DNA from: Pseudonocardia sp. CNS-139
GTDB taxonomy: Bacteria; Actinomycetota; Actinomycetes; Mycobacteriales; Pseudonocardiaceae
Reading direction: 5' to 3'
Assembly (NCBI GenBank): GCA_001942415.1
Contig: MKJX01000170.1
Coordinates: forward strand, 1-64,000
DNA: 64,000 bases
This document shows positions 19,399-27,891 of this stretch, in pieces. The position numbers were made by a program, and so were the translations under genes. Every line of letters begins with the position of its first letter. Position 1 is the first letter of the stretch. The notes under the pieces were generated by a model. The model searched no databases, was not told where the DNA came from, and saw only the letters and a list, made by a program, of their open reading frames with translations.

Positions 19399-20486
19399 CG
19401 ATCGACGCGACCCACACCGAGAGCGAGCTGGAGGAGTTCTACCGGGACCTGGCGGCGGTGGACCTCCAGCCGCTCTGGACGATCACGGCGGACCTGCTCA
19501 CCCCGACACCCCGGCCGAAGGCCGTGCCGTGGCTGTGGTCGGCAGCGACGATGAAACCGCTGGCGCGGCGCGCGATCCGGCTCGTGCCGGTGGAGCGCGG
19601 CGGCGAGCGCCGGGTGCTCAGCCTGCAGAACCCGGGCCTGGGCGGGCAGCCGTACGCGGTGGGCACGCTGTGGGGTGCGCTGCAGTGCCTCGGCCCGCGC
19701 GAGAAGGCGCCGGCGCACCGGCACTCGCCCGGCGCGATCCGGTTCGTGCTCGCGGGCGAGGGCGTGTTCACCACCGTGGACGGCGACGCGTGCGACATGC
19801 ACCCCGGTGACCTCGTGCTCACCCCCGCCATGAACTGGCACGACCACGTCAACGGCGGCGACGGGGAGATGTTCTGGTTCGACGGGCTCGACCTGCCCAT
19901 GGTCGCGGCCCTGGACGGCACCTTCTTCGAGCCGTGGGCCGGGCCGGGGCTCAACCAGCCCGAGCCGGCCGAGCACAACGTCTCCGAGCGCACGTACGCC
20001 GGCGGCACCCGCCACACCGACGGCGCCGTGACCGGCCCGCTCAGCCCGCGCCACTCCCGGCTGATGGTCTACCGCTGGGCGGACACCACCGCGCAGCTCG
20101 ACCGGCTCGCCGCCGCGTCCGACGCGCCGCTGCTCGCCGTCGAGTACACCGACCCGGAGACCGGCGCGAGCGTCATGCCGACGCTGGCCTGCGCCGTCCA
20201 CCGGGTCCGGGCCGGCGGGCGCAGCCTCCCGGTGCGCCGCGCCGGCAACGCCGTCTACGTCGTGTACTCCGGGCACGGCTCCAGCGTGATCGCCGGGCAG
20301 CGGTTCGACTGGGGGCCCGGCGACATGTTCGCCGTGCCGTCCTGGGCCCCGGTGGAGCACGCCGCCGACGAGCAGGCCGACCTCTTCGTGCTGACCGACA
20401 CGCCCGTGCTGCGCGCGCTCGGCCTCTACCGCGAGGAGCGGCTGGCCGAGGCGCAGCCCGTCACGTCCGTCTTCGAGCCCCGCTGA
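19395..20486 (+). CDS. gentisate 1,2-dioxygenase (bicupin)
   Basis: This is a ring-cleavage dioxygenase of 363 residues that opens gentisate to maleylpyruvate with Fe(II). The N-terminal cupin shows the metal site in HRHSPGAIRFVLAGEG and GDLVLTPAMNWHDH. The C-terminal cupin has VYVVYSGHGSSVI and GDMFAVPSW without the full His set, as in the family. It is coupled to the hydroxylase upstream and followed after 16 bases by an FAH-family hydrolase. The three together make a compact gentisate route. Confidence 0.9.
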   Translation: MTIDATHTESELEEFYRDLAAVDLQPLWTITADLLTPTPRPKAVPWLWSAATMKPLARRAIRLVPVERGGERRVLSLQNPGLGGQPYAVGTLWGALQCLGPREKAPAHRHSPGAIRFVLAGEGVFTTVDGDACDMHPGDLVLTPAMNWHDHVNGGDGEMFWFDGLDLPMVAALDGTFFEPWAGPGLNQPEPAEHNVSERTYAGGTRHTDGAVTGPLSPRHSRLMVYRWADTTAQLDRLAAASDAPLLAVEYTDPETGASVMPTLACAVHRVRAGGRSLPVRRAGNAVYVVYSGHGSSVIAGQRFDWGPGDMFAVPSWAPVEHAADEQADLFVLTDTPVLRALGLYREERLAEAQPVTSVFEPR

Positions 20487-20502
20487 CACCTCTGGGAGAC
20501 CC

Positions 20503-21378
20503 GTGAAGCTCGCCCTCTTCGACGACCACCGGCTCGGCGTCGTCACGTCCGCGCCGGACGGCGACACGATCGTCGACGTCACCGACGCGCTGCCGTGGCC
20601 GCACGACCCGGACCCGGTCACCGCGGGCTGGTGGCGCGGGCTCGCCCGCGACTTCGGCGCCCTGTCCGGGGCGCTGCGCACCGCGGCCGAGCGGGGCGCG
20701 CCGCGGCCCGTCGCGGACGTGACCCTGCTCCCGCCGGTGCTCGGCCCGTCGAAGGTCGTCGCCGCGGCCAGCAACTACGGCGAGCACGTCGCCAGATGCA
20801 CGAGGTGCAGGAGCGCACGCTCGGGCGCGTCGAGGCCTGGATGATGAACTTCGACGTCTTCCTCAAGGCGCCGTCCTCGATCGTCGGGCCGGGCGCACGA
20901 TCACGCTCCCGCCGGACGTCGTGGCCGCGGCGCACGAGGTGCACCACGAGTCGGAGCTCGTCGTCGTGATCGGGCGCGGCGGCAAGGACATCCCGGTCGA
21001 GAAGGCGATGGACGCCGTGCTCGGCTTCACCGCCGGCCTCGACATCACCGTGCGCAGCGCGGCCGACCGGTCCCGGCGCAAGAGCTACGACGGGTTCAGC
21101 CCGCTCGGCCCGTACCTCGTCACCACCGACGAGCTGGGCGACGGCTCGGACCTCGACATCCGGCTCACCGCCGACGGCGCGTCCGGCAGTCGGTGAACAC
21201 CCGGGACATGATCACGCCGGTGCCGGCGATCGTCGCGTACGCCTCGACCATCATGCGGCTGGTGCCCGGGGACGTGCTGTTCACCGGCGCGCCGCCCGGC
21301 GTCGGCCCGATCGCCGCAGGTGAGCGGCTGGACATGAGCATCAGCGGGATCGGGTCGATGTCGGTGACGATCGCGTAG
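20503..21378 (+). CDS. fumarylacetoacetate hydrolase family protein (fumaryl- or maleylpyruvate hydrolase)
   Basis: This is an FAH-fold hydrolase of about 292 residues expected to split fumaryl- or maleylpyruvate into pyruvate and a C4 acid. The metal-binding core HHESELVVVIGRGGKDI (Glu, with later Asp), the DITVRSAADRSRRKSYDGF segment and FTGAPPGVGPI are clear. Three G losses near 20797, 20893 and 21183 (gcg-gtc-cgg) scatter it over four frames. No maleylpyruvate isomerase gene is seen, so it either acts directly on maleylpyruvate or the isomerase lies elsewhere. Confidence 0.83.
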
Positions 21379-21390
21379 GACATCCGCCGC

Positions 21391-21445
21391 TTGACAGGTC
21401 CTCCCTGCGCCCCGAACCTGAATCAGAACGGGATTCCAGAACGGG
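21391..21445 (+). promoter_or_regulatory. candidate promoter/operator of the acyl-CoA dehydrogenase
   Basis: TTGACA at 21391 is a perfect -35 hexamer, although no good -10 follows at 17-18 bases. Downstream, GAATC (21420) and GATTC (21432) form an inverted repeat. The nonamer CAGAACGGG is directly repeated at 21424 and 21437. Such a compact cluster just before the RBS suggests a repressor site. Confidence 0.4.
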
Positions 21446-21466
21446 CACGGGCGCAGGGAGGCGCGG

Positions 21467-22639
21467 ATGGTCGACTTCTCACTGACCGACGAGGAACGCC
21501 AGGTCCGCGACACGGTCCGGCGGTTCGTCCAGCGGGAGGTCATGCCGCTGGAGAACGAGGTGCTCCGCAACGAGCGCGCCGGTGCGCCCGGGCTGGACCG
21601 CAGCGTCCTGCGCGCGCTGCAGGAGAAGGCCCGCACGGCCGGCTTCTGGGGCATCGACACGCCCGAGGAGTACGGCGGGATCGCGCTGGGGCCGGTGATG
21701 TCGTGCGTGCTGGCGATGGAGCTGGGGCGCACGTTCGTGCCGTTCCAGTTCGGCGGCAGCGCCGACAACATCCTCTTCGCGGCGAACGACGAGCAGAAGC
21801 GGGCCTACCTGCTCCCGACGATCGCGGGTGAGCGCCGCCCGTGCTTCGCGATCACCGAGCCGGGTGCCGGCTCGGACGCCCGTGCGATCCGCACCCGGGC
21901 CGTCCGCGACGGGGACGACTGGGTGGTCACGGGCGAGAAGACGTTCATCACCAACGGCAACGAGGCCGACTTCTGCATGGTCTTCGCCGTCACCGACCCG
22001 GAGAAGGGCGCCGCTGGCGGCGTCACCTGCTTCCTCGTGGACCGGGACATGGGCTGGAAGTCCTCACCGATCCCGACCATGGGCGAGTGGGGCCCGGCCG
22101 CGCTGAGCTTCGACGGCGTCCGGGTGCCGGCGGCGAACGTGCTCGGCGAGGTCGGCAGGGGTTTCGAGCTGGCCATGAGCTGGATCGGGAAGGGCCGGTT
22201 CATGATCCCGGCCCGCGCGGTCGGCGCGGCGGAGCGGCTGCTGGAGATGGCCGTGGGCTACGCGAACGTGCGCGAGTCGATGGGCCACAAGATCGCCGAC
22301 TACCAGGCCATCCAGTGGCAGATCGCCGACTCGCAGGTGGAGATCGAGGCGACGAAGTGGCTCACGCTGCACGCGGCGTGGCGCGCCGAGCGCGGCCTCG
22401 ACGCGCGGCACGCGTCGTCGATCGCGAAGCTGCACGGCGCCGTGATGGCCAACCAGGTCGTCGACCGCGTGCTGCAGATCCACGGCGGCATGGGCTACAC
22501 GAAGGAGCTGCCCATCGAGCGCTGGTACCGGGAGCTGCGGCTGCTGCGCATCTTCGAGGGCACCGACGAGATCCAGCGCCGCACGATCGCCCGCAACCTG
22601 CTCAAGGGACACGTCAGGCTGGGGACGATCGGCGAGTGA
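21467..22639 (+). CDS. acyl-CoA dehydrogenase
   Basis: This is a flavoprotein of 390 residues that alpha,beta-dehydrogenates an acyl-CoA. Conserved pieces in order are FSLTDEERQVRDTVRRF, CFAITEPGAGSDARAIRT, WVVTGEKTFITNGNEADF, QIHGGMGYTKELPIERWYR and the C-terminal IFEGTDEIQRRTIARNLLK. It is intact and preceded by GGGAGG. Substrate chain length cannot be read from this. It stands alone, ending convergently over the DUF6886 gene by 26 bases. Confidence 0.93.
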   Translation: MVDFSLTDEERQVRDTVRRFVQREVMPLENEVLRNERAGAPGLDRSVLRALQEKARTAGFWGIDTPEEYGGIALGPVMSCVLAMELGRTFVPFQFGGSADNILFAANDEQKRAYLLPTIAGERRPCFAITEPGAGSDARAIRTRAVRDGDDWVVTGEKTFITNGNEADFCMVFAVTDPEKGAAGGVTCFLVDRDMGWKSSPIPTMGEWGPAALSFDGVRVPAANVLGEVGRGFELAMSWIGKGRFMIPARAVGAAERLLEMAVGYANVRESMGHKIADYQAIQWQIADSQVEIEATKWLTLHAAWRAERGLDARHASSIAKLHGAVMANQVVDRVLQIHGGMGYTKELPIERWYRELRLLRIFEGTDEIQRRTIARNLLKGHVRLGTIGE

Positions 22640-23162
22640 CGGCGCCCCGGAGCCGGATGCCGCTGAACCCCAGAGACGAGGCGGTGACGGCGGTCCAGAA
22701 GCCGTGCAGCTCGGGCAGCACGCGCAGCTGGATGCCGGCCTCGGCGTGCAGGGCGAACAGGTCGCCGACCCGCTCCGGCGGCCCGAGCGGGCGCACGACC
22801 TCGGTGCTCACGTGCGCGTGCGGAGCCGGCCCGGGGAACGGGGTGAAGGCCGCCGCGGGCAGCCGGTAGGCGTACAGCTCCACCGTCCGCATCCGCTCCA
22901 GCCAGCCGAACTCCACGGCGTGCACCCGCCGCCCGCCGCCCGGCCCGATCAGCCGCTCGACGTCGGCGGGGCGGGAGGCGGGCGTCGCCCAGGCCAGCGC
23001 GCGCGGGCACTGGCGCGGGAACCAGTAGTCCGGCGCGCGGCCGGCGTCGACGGCCCAGACGTACGGGGTGCCCACCTTGGCGGTCGCGGCGACGTGCGGG
23101 ACGAAGACGGTGATCGTCGGGTCCTCCGAGAAGTGCAGGACCTCACCGGGACCGGGGCGCAT
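22614..23162 (-). CDS. DUF6886-like conserved hypothetical protein
   Basis: This is a soluble protein of 182 residues starting MRPGPGEVLHFSEDPTITVF. The early HFSEDP and VWAVDAGRAPDYWFPRQCPR motifs match the small family annotated as DUF6886. No catalytic function is known. It overlaps the acyl-CoA dehydrogenase tail and lies 44 bases downstream of the TetR gene, so it may be co-transcribed with it. Confidence 0.65.
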   Translation of the reverse strand: MRPGPGEVLHFSEDPTITVFVPHVAATAKVGTPYVWAVDAGRAPDYWFPRQCPRALAWATPASRPADVERLIGPGGGRRVHAVEFGWLERMRTVELYAYRLPAAAFTPFPGPAPHAHVSTEVVRPLGPPERVGDLFALHAEAGIQLRVLPELHGFWTAVTASSLGFSGIRLRGAVTRRSSPA

Positions 23163-23206
23163 GCCCGCAGTCTGGCGGGCCGTCGCGCGTTCGACGTCGG
23201 GGAGCG

Positions 23207-23842
23207 TCAGCCCTGGTAGAGCTCGGCCTCGATGGTCGGGCGGATGCGGCCGAGGAGGCCGGTCATCGCCGCGACCAGCTCCGCGGCCTCCGCCGCCGAC
23301 CCGGCCGCCGCGACCTCGCGGCGGGCCTCGCCGATGAAGCTGGTCAGCAGCGCGACGAGCACCCGGCTGACCGGGCGGGCGTCGTCGGCGCCCAGCAGCC
23401 GCAGGTTCGACCGCACCCACTGCTCCCCGCTCTCCCGCAGCAGCCGCTGGAAGCCGGGCGGCGCCTCGCCGTCGTGCATCATCGTCACGAGGTCGCGGTT
23501 CTCCCAGGTCGCGTCGAGGAACGCGCGGGCGCCGGCCTCGAACAGCGCGAACGGGTCGGTCTCGCCGCGGTCGCGCGCGGCCGCGACGGCGCCGGCGGCG
23601 ATGTCGTGCTGCTCGTCGCGGTAGCGCTCCCAGAGCGCGGTGAACAGGTCGGCCTTGCCGCCGAAGTGGTGGTACAGGCTGCCGACGCTCGAACCCGCCG
23701 TCTCGACGACCTCGGCGATCCCGGCGTCGGCGTAGCCGCGGTTGGCGAAGACGGCGCGCGCCGCGTCGAGCAGGTGGGCCCTGGTCTGCTCGGTGCTGCC
23801 CCAGCGGCGGCCGTTGCCGCGCGTGGTGCCGCGAGTCGTCAC
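23207..23842 (-). CDS. TetR family transcriptional regulator
   Basis: This is a regulator of 211 residues. The N-terminal helix-turn-helix includes RAHLLDAARAVFANRGYADA and VVETAGSSVGSLYHHFGGK. The C-terminal ligand domain is of the common TetR_C type. The start is GTG 23842. No obvious divergent target: the upstream 101 bases hold only an ACTAGT and the end of a small membrane gene. Confidence 0.85.
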   Translation of the reverse strand: MTTRGTTRGNGRRWGSTEQTRAHLLDAARAVFANRGYADAGIAEVVETAGSSVGSLYHHFGGKADLFTALWERYRDEQHDIAAGAVAAARDRGETDPFALFEAGARAFLDATWENRDLVTMMHDGEAPPGFQRLLRESGEQWVRSNLRLLGADDARPVSRVLVALLTSFIGEARREVAAAGSAAEAAELVAAMTGLLGRIRPTIEAELYQG

Positions 23843-23943
23843 GGCGCTTGAGACTAGTGGCCGTTCCGGCTGTTCCGGCGTGCGTACGCGGCCGGCGTCT
23901 CCCCGAACGCGGTGCGGAACCGGCGGGCCCCGCCGTCCGGCCG

Positions 23944-24185
23944 TCAGAGCCGGGTGGTGCTCGCTCCCTCCGCGGGTGCGCTCTCCCACGGGCACGGCGC
24001 GCCGCCGTCCTGGGCGGGGACCACCTGGCAGGTGCGCCGCTGTCCGTCGCGCTGGTGGCCGCGTAGGCCGCCCCGGCCGCGACGAGCGTGCCCAGCGCGA
24101 GCGCCCCGACGACCACCGCGATCCGGGCCGTGCTCCGGCGGCCGGCCGGTTCCGGCTCCGGAGGGGTGTCGTGCGTCCAGTTCAC
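23944..24185 (-). CDS. small single-span membrane or secreted protein
   Basis: This is an 80-residue protein starting at GTG 24185 with an ideal GGGAGG RBS. A hydrophobic helix (ARIAVVVGALALGTLVAAGA) follows a short charged N terminus. A short extracytoplasmic tail holds two Cys (RRTCQVVP and APCPWES) and ends STTRL. One G is missing near 24047 (acg-gga-cag). It is divergent from a two-component system and shares with it the phased repeat region. It may be a target or an input partner of that system. No family recognised. Confidence 0.6.
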
Positions 24186-24307
24186 GGTTTCCTCCCGGGT
24201 GTCGGGCCGGCCCGTCCGCCGACGGGGGGCGTGGGCGGCGGGCCGGCCGTGGTGCCGGTGACGGAAGGGGGTGCGCCGCCGGCAGGCACCCAGCAGACCA
24301 ACCGGAC

Positions 24308-24362
24308 CCGAAAACCCCGGGAAGCCCGACCGAAAGCGGACCGAAAGCGCTCCGAAAGCCAG
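24308..24362. promoter_or_regulatory. five phased 11-bp repeats (CCGAAAGCG) between divergent genes
   Basis: CCGAAAGCG or a close variant begins at 24330, 24341 and 24352, exactly 11 bases apart. A further unit, CCGAAAACC, begins at 24308, and a degenerate one (GGGAAGCCC) lies in register at 24319. Helically phased 11-bp direct repeats are what OmpR/PhoB-type regulators bind as head-to-tail dimers. The response regulator gene starts 38 bases downstream, so autoregulation is likely. Confidence 0.7.
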
Positions 24363-24399
24363 GACCCGTGCCGCGGCGATCGTCGCTACCGTCGGCCGC

Positions 24400-25092
24400 A
24401 TGCGGCTCTTGGTGGTCGAGGACGCACCGGACCTGGCGAACGCGCTGCGCACCGGACTGGGCCGCGCCGGCTACGCCGTCGACATCGCGCTGACCGGCGC
24501 CGAGGCGGCCGGCAAGCTGGGCGTGCACACCTACGACCTGCTCGTGCTGGACCTCAACCTGCCCGATGTCGACGGCTTCACGGTGTGCCGCGGGGTGCGC
24601 GACGGCAGCATCGCCGGGCCGAGCGGCGCCGACCTGCGCATCCTCATGCTCACCGCGCGCGGCGAGCTGGCCGACCGGGTGCGCGGCCTCGACGAGGGCG
24701 CCGACGACTACCTCGTCAAGCCGTTCGCGCTGGCCGAGCTGCTGGCGCGGGCGCGGGCGCTGCTGCGCCGCGACGTCGGCGGCGGCACCGCCGTGCTGAC
24801 GGTCGGCGAGCTCTCCCTCGACGACGGGCGCAACACCGCGGCCCGCGGCGACCGGGAGCTGGCGCTCACCCGCAAGGAGTTCGCGGTGCTGCGCTACCTC
24901 ATGCACCGGCCGGGGCACGTCGTGTCCGCCGAGGAGCTGCTCGACCACGTCTGGGACGAGCACACCGACCCGTTCACGCAGACCGTGCGCGTCACCGTCG
25001 GGACGCTGCGCCGCAAGCTGAGCCGGGACGGGGAGCCGCCGGTGATCGAGACGGTGATCGGGCGCGGGTACCGGCTGCGGGAGCCGGCGTGA
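24400..25092 (+). CDS. response regulator, OmpR/PhoB family
   Basis: This is a two-domain regulator of 230 residues. The receiver domain (MRLLVVEDAPDLANALRTGL) has the phospho-acceptor Asp in LLVLDLNLPDVDGF and the Lys switch in DYLVKPFAL. The winged helix has LTRKEFAVLRYLMHRPGHVV and VRVTVGTLRRKLSRDGEPP. The start codon is set by MRLL at the receiver beginning. It overlaps the histidine kinase by one base. Confidence 0.93.
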   Translation: MRLLVVEDAPDLANALRTGLGRAGYAVDIALTGAEAAGKLGVHTYDLLVLDLNLPDVDGFTVCRGVRDGSIAGPSGADLRILMLTARGELADRVRGLDEGADDYLVKPFALAELLARARALLRRDVGGGTAVLTVGELSLDDGRNTAARGDRELALTRKEFAVLRYLMHRPGHVVSAEELLDHVWDEHTDPFTQTVRVTVGTLRRKLSRDGEPPVIETVIGRGYRLREPA

Positions 25093-26324
25093 TGCCCGCG
25101 TGGACGCAGACGGTCCGGTTCCGGCTCGCCGCGACGTACTCGCTGGTGCTGTTCACGCTGGCCGCGCTCGTGATGGTCGCGGTCTACCTGGTGGTGTCGC
25201 AGAGCGTGGACGCGGCGCCGCTGAACCCCGTCACCGTGCAGAAGGTGAAGGAGGTGGACGGGGCGCTGGTGCTGCGCGCGGGCGAGCAGTTCCAGGCGGC
25301 CGACCTGGCCAGCGTGCAGCAGGCCGTCAACTTCCAGACGCTGCAGGTGCTGCGGGCCGCGTCGGCGGTGGTGCTGGGCGGGCTGCTGGTCGCGAGCTTC
25401 GGTGTGGGGTGGTGGCTGGCCGGGCGCGTGCTGCGGCCGATCCAGCAGGTGACGGCCACCGCCCGCGAGATCGGCGCCACCGACCTGTCCCGGCGCATCG
25501 CGCTGACCGGCCCGCGCGACGAGCTGCGCGACCTCGCCGACACCGTCGACGACATGCTCGCCCGGCTGGACCGGGCGTTCGCGGCGCAGCGGCAGATGAT
25601 CGACGACGCCTCGCACGAGCTGCGCAACCCGCTCGCGATCATCCAGATCAACCTCGACGCGGTGCTCTCCCGCGACGACGTGGACGCCGCGGAGCGCCGC
25701 CGGGCGAGCGCGGTGACCGGCCGCGCGGCCCAGCGCATGGGCAGCCTCATCGAGGACCTGCTCGCCGCCGCCCGCCGGGCCGCGCCGGCGTTCACCGACA
25801 CCGACGTCGACCTCACCGACGTGGCCGTGGAGGCCGCCGACGGGCACGCGCTGCTCGCCGGCAGCGACGGAAAACGGCTGGTCCGGGACCTGGAATCGGG
25901 GCTCGACGTGATCGGCGACCCCGAGTCGCTGCGCCGGGCCGTCGACAACCTGCTGTCCAACGCCGTGCGGGTCTCGCCGTCCGGCGGGGAGGTCGCGATC
26001 GCGACGGGCCGGCGCGGCGGCTGGGCCTGGCTCGCGATCCGCGACCACGGCCCCGGCATCGCGCCCGAGCATCAGGAACGGGTGTTCGACCGGTTCTGGC
26101 GCGGCGCGGACGGCGGCCGGGAAGGCGGCCGGGACCGGGGCACCGGCCTCGGGCTGGCCATCGTGCGGCAGGTGGCCGAGAGCCACGGCGGCACCGTCGC
26201 GCTGCACAGCGTGCCCGGCGCCGGGGCGACGTTCGTGCTCTGGCTGCCGCTGCGCAGCTCCGGGCCGCGCGAGCCGCGCCCGCCGGACGTCAACCCGCTG
26301 CGGGAGCCCGCGCGCTCGCCCTGA
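25092..26324 (+). CDS. sensor histidine kinase
   Basis: This is a classical membrane kinase of 410 residues. One TM helix (LAATYSLVLFTLAALVMVAV) is followed by a short extracytoplasmic loop of about 60 residues, a second TM (ASAVVLGGLLVASFGVGWWL), HAMP, the H-box DDASHELRNPLAIIQINLDA, the N-box NLLSNAVRVSP and G-boxes DHGPGIAP and GTGLGLAIV. The small sensor loop implies sensing of the membrane or a partner protein rather than a large ligand. It is translated from an ATG overlapping the regulator stop. Confidence 0.93.
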   Translation: MPAWTQTVRFRLAATYSLVLFTLAALVMVAVYLVVSQSVDAAPLNPVTVQKVKEVDGALVLRAGEQFQAADLASVQQAVNFQTLQVLRAASAVVLGGLLVASFGVGWWLAGRVLRPIQQVTATAREIGATDLSRRIALTGPRDELRDLADTVDDMLARLDRAFAAQRQMIDDASHELRNPLAIIQINLDAVLSRDDVDAAERRRASAVTGRAAQRMGSLIEDLLAAARRAAPAFTDTDVDLTDVAVEAADGHALLAGSDGKRLVRDLESGLDVIGDPESLRRAVDNLLSNAVRVSPSGGEVAIATGRRGGWAWLAIRDHGPGIAPEHQERVFDRFWRGADGGREGGRDRGTGLGLAIVRQVAESHGGTVALHSVPGAGATFVLWLPLRSSGPREPRPPDVNPLREPARSP

Positions 26325-26380
26325 CGTTTGCGTTCCAGGTCACGTGGTGGCAGCATCCGCGGCCCTCCGAGGAGGCCGGC

Positions 26381-26815
26381 ATGACCAGCACCACCAGCGC
26401 GGACCTCGTCGCGGCCGCCACGGCGACGGCCGCGCGGCTGCGCCACGGTGGACGTGCGCTGGTCTTCGGCAGCGGCCCGGCCGCCGCCGACGCGCAACGG
26501 CTGGTGGCCGCGCTCGCCCGGGAGGCGGTGCCCGCGCTGGTCCTGCCCGGCGGCCCGGCCGGGTTCGCCGCCGCGGTCGAGCTCTTCGGCACCCGCCGCG
26601 ACGTCGCGATCGCGCTGGCCCGGGACGGCGGCGACTACCCGATGGCCGCGGCGCTCATCGCCGCCCGCGCGCGCGGCCTGCTCACGGTGGCGCTGGTCGC
26701 GCCCGCCGGCCCGGTCGCGCGGGTGGCCGGGATCGACCACCTGCTGACGACCGGACCGGCGGCCCGCCGCCGGCTCGGGGAGCTACTCCGCACGCTCCTG
26801 CACGAGCCGGTCTAG
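26381..26815 (+). CDS. SIS-domain-like protein (phosphosugar isomerase fold)
   Basis: This is a 144-residue protein with the SIS phosphosugar-binding pattern: RALVFGSGPAAADAQRLVAA, then VAIALARDGGDYPMAAALIA and LLTVALVAPAGP. It resembles GmhA-type single SIS domains but lacks recognisable isomerase residues, so a sensor or binding role is possible. AGGAGG lies eight bases before the ATG. It stands alone between the two-component system and a convergent SRPBCC gene. Confidence 0.6.
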   Translation: MTSTTSADLVAAATATAARLRHGGRALVFGSGPAAADAQRLVAALAREAVPALVLPGGPAGFAAAVELFGTRRDVAIALARDGGDYPMAAALIAARARGLLTVALVAPAGPVARVAGIDHLLTTGPAARRRLGELLRTLLHEPV

Positions 26816-26822
26816 CCGTCGG

Positions 26823-27443
26823 TCAGGCCGTGCCCGGCGCGAACTGCGCCATCGCCACCTCGACGCCGGCGTTCACCTCGTCGGCCGTGGCCGTGCCGGA
26901 CTCCTCGACGGTCGCCTTCCACGCCAGCACCGACTGCCGGGCGAGCTCGATGCCCTCGGGGGAGCCGCCCGCGGCGAGCGGGTCGTCCGCGACGACGCCG
27001 ACGGCGTACCGGCCGAGCGCGAAGAGCGTGAGGTCCCAGCCGGGGCCGACGTAGAGCGCGCCCGCGCCGCTCTGCGCGATCTCGATCGGCACGGTGTGCT
27101 GCAGCTCCAGCGCCGTCTGCTCGTCGCCGAGCGGGGACAGGCGCAGCTCGACGACGCTCGTCTCGCCGCCCCACGTCACGCGGAGCAGCTTGGGCGCGTC
27201 GCACACGAGGATCTCGCCGCCGGCGTTGCCCTCCGTCTGGAAGGTGCCGCCCTCCCGCAGGTCCCCGCTCACCGGGAGGAACCAGCGGCGCAGCCGCTCC
27301 GGGTCGGTGATCGCGTCCCACACGTCCTCGACGGCGGCGTCGCAGGTCCGTTCGAGCGTCACGGAGACGGTCTCGCCGCTCTCGGCGGCCACGCGGCCGA
27401 CCCGGCGCCCGATCGCGCGGATCTCCTCGGCGATCTCGATCAT
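26823..27443 (-). CDS. SRPBCC (AHSA1/START-like) protein
   Basis: This is a 206-residue helix-grip protein. The diagnostic AHSA1 segment is VTLERTCDAAVEDVWDAITD followed by PERLRRWFLPVSGDLREGG. Its start overlaps the stop of the ArsR regulator (ATGA). Such ArsR-SRPBCC pairs are common in actinobacteria; the regulator usually controls both. Ligand unknown. A second pair of the same kind is found near 53 kb. Confidence 0.88.
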   Translation of the reverse strand: MIEIAEEIRAIGRRVGRVAAESGETVSVTLERTCDAAVEDVWDAITDPERLRRWFLPVSGDLREGGTFQTEGNAGGEILVCDAPKLLRVTWGGETSVVELRLSPLGDEQTALELQHTVPIEIAQSGAGALYVGPGWDLTLFALGRYAVGVVADDPLAAGGSPEGIELARQSVLAWKATVEESGTATADEVNAGVEVAMAQFAPGTA

Positions 27444-27838
27444 GACTGGTCCTCTCCCCGGGGGTCCCGGGAGTTGTCGGTGGAGCTCTCGGTGGGGGAC
27501 CGCTGCTCCCGGGCCCGGCGCTCCCGCTTGCCGCGCGCCAGCTCCGTGGCGAGGGCGTCGAGGTGCTGGCCCCAGAACCGGCGGAAGCGGTCGAGCCACA
27601 TGTCGACCTCCTCCAGCGGACGCGCGTCCACGGAGTACAGCCGCCGGGTGCCCTGCGCCCGGACCGTCGCGAACCCGTTCTCGCGCAGCACCTTGAGGTG
27701 CTGCGACACGGCCGGCTGCGAGATGCCGAACTCGCGGCGGATCACCTCGACGACCGCCCCCGACGACTGCTCGCCGTCGGCGAGCAGCTCCAGGATGCGT
27801 CGGCGGACCGGGTCCCCGAGCACGTCGAACGCGTGCAC
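27440..27838 (-). CDS. ArsR family winged-helix repressor
   Basis: This is a 132-residue regulator with DVLGDPVRRRILELLADGEQ and the recognition helix in FGISQPAVSQHLKVLRENGF. The C-terminal region (MWLDRFRRFWGQHLDALATE) is the helical tail usual in the SRPBCC-linked subgroup, which has no metal-binding Cys. The start is GTG. A perfect AT-rich palindrome sits 21 bases upstream. Confidence 0.9.
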   Translation of the reverse strand: MHAFDVLGDPVRRRILELLADGEQSSGAVVEVIRREFGISQPAVSQHLKVLRENGFATVRAQGTRRLYSVDARPLEEVDMWLDRFRRFWGQHLDALATELARGKRERRAREQRSPTESSTDNSRDPRGEDQS

Positions 27839-27858
27839 GGCGCAGACTATCTCAGCAC

Positions 27859-27874
27859 TGACTTATATAAGTCA
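27859..27874. promoter_or_regulatory. perfect 16-bp palindrome, ArsR operator
   Basis: TGACTTATATAAGTCA is a perfect inverted repeat just upstream of the ArsR gene and is strikingly AT-rich for this genome. It also offers a TATAAG-like -10 element, so repressor binding would cover the promoter. Confidence 0.8.
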
Positions 27875-27891
27875 AGCCTTGTAGAAACGGA

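Noticed and set aside
22614-24452. 612-codon minus-strand ORF
   Set aside because: It runs through the DUF6886 gene, antisense or shadow sequence and the small membrane gene; these are separate genes.
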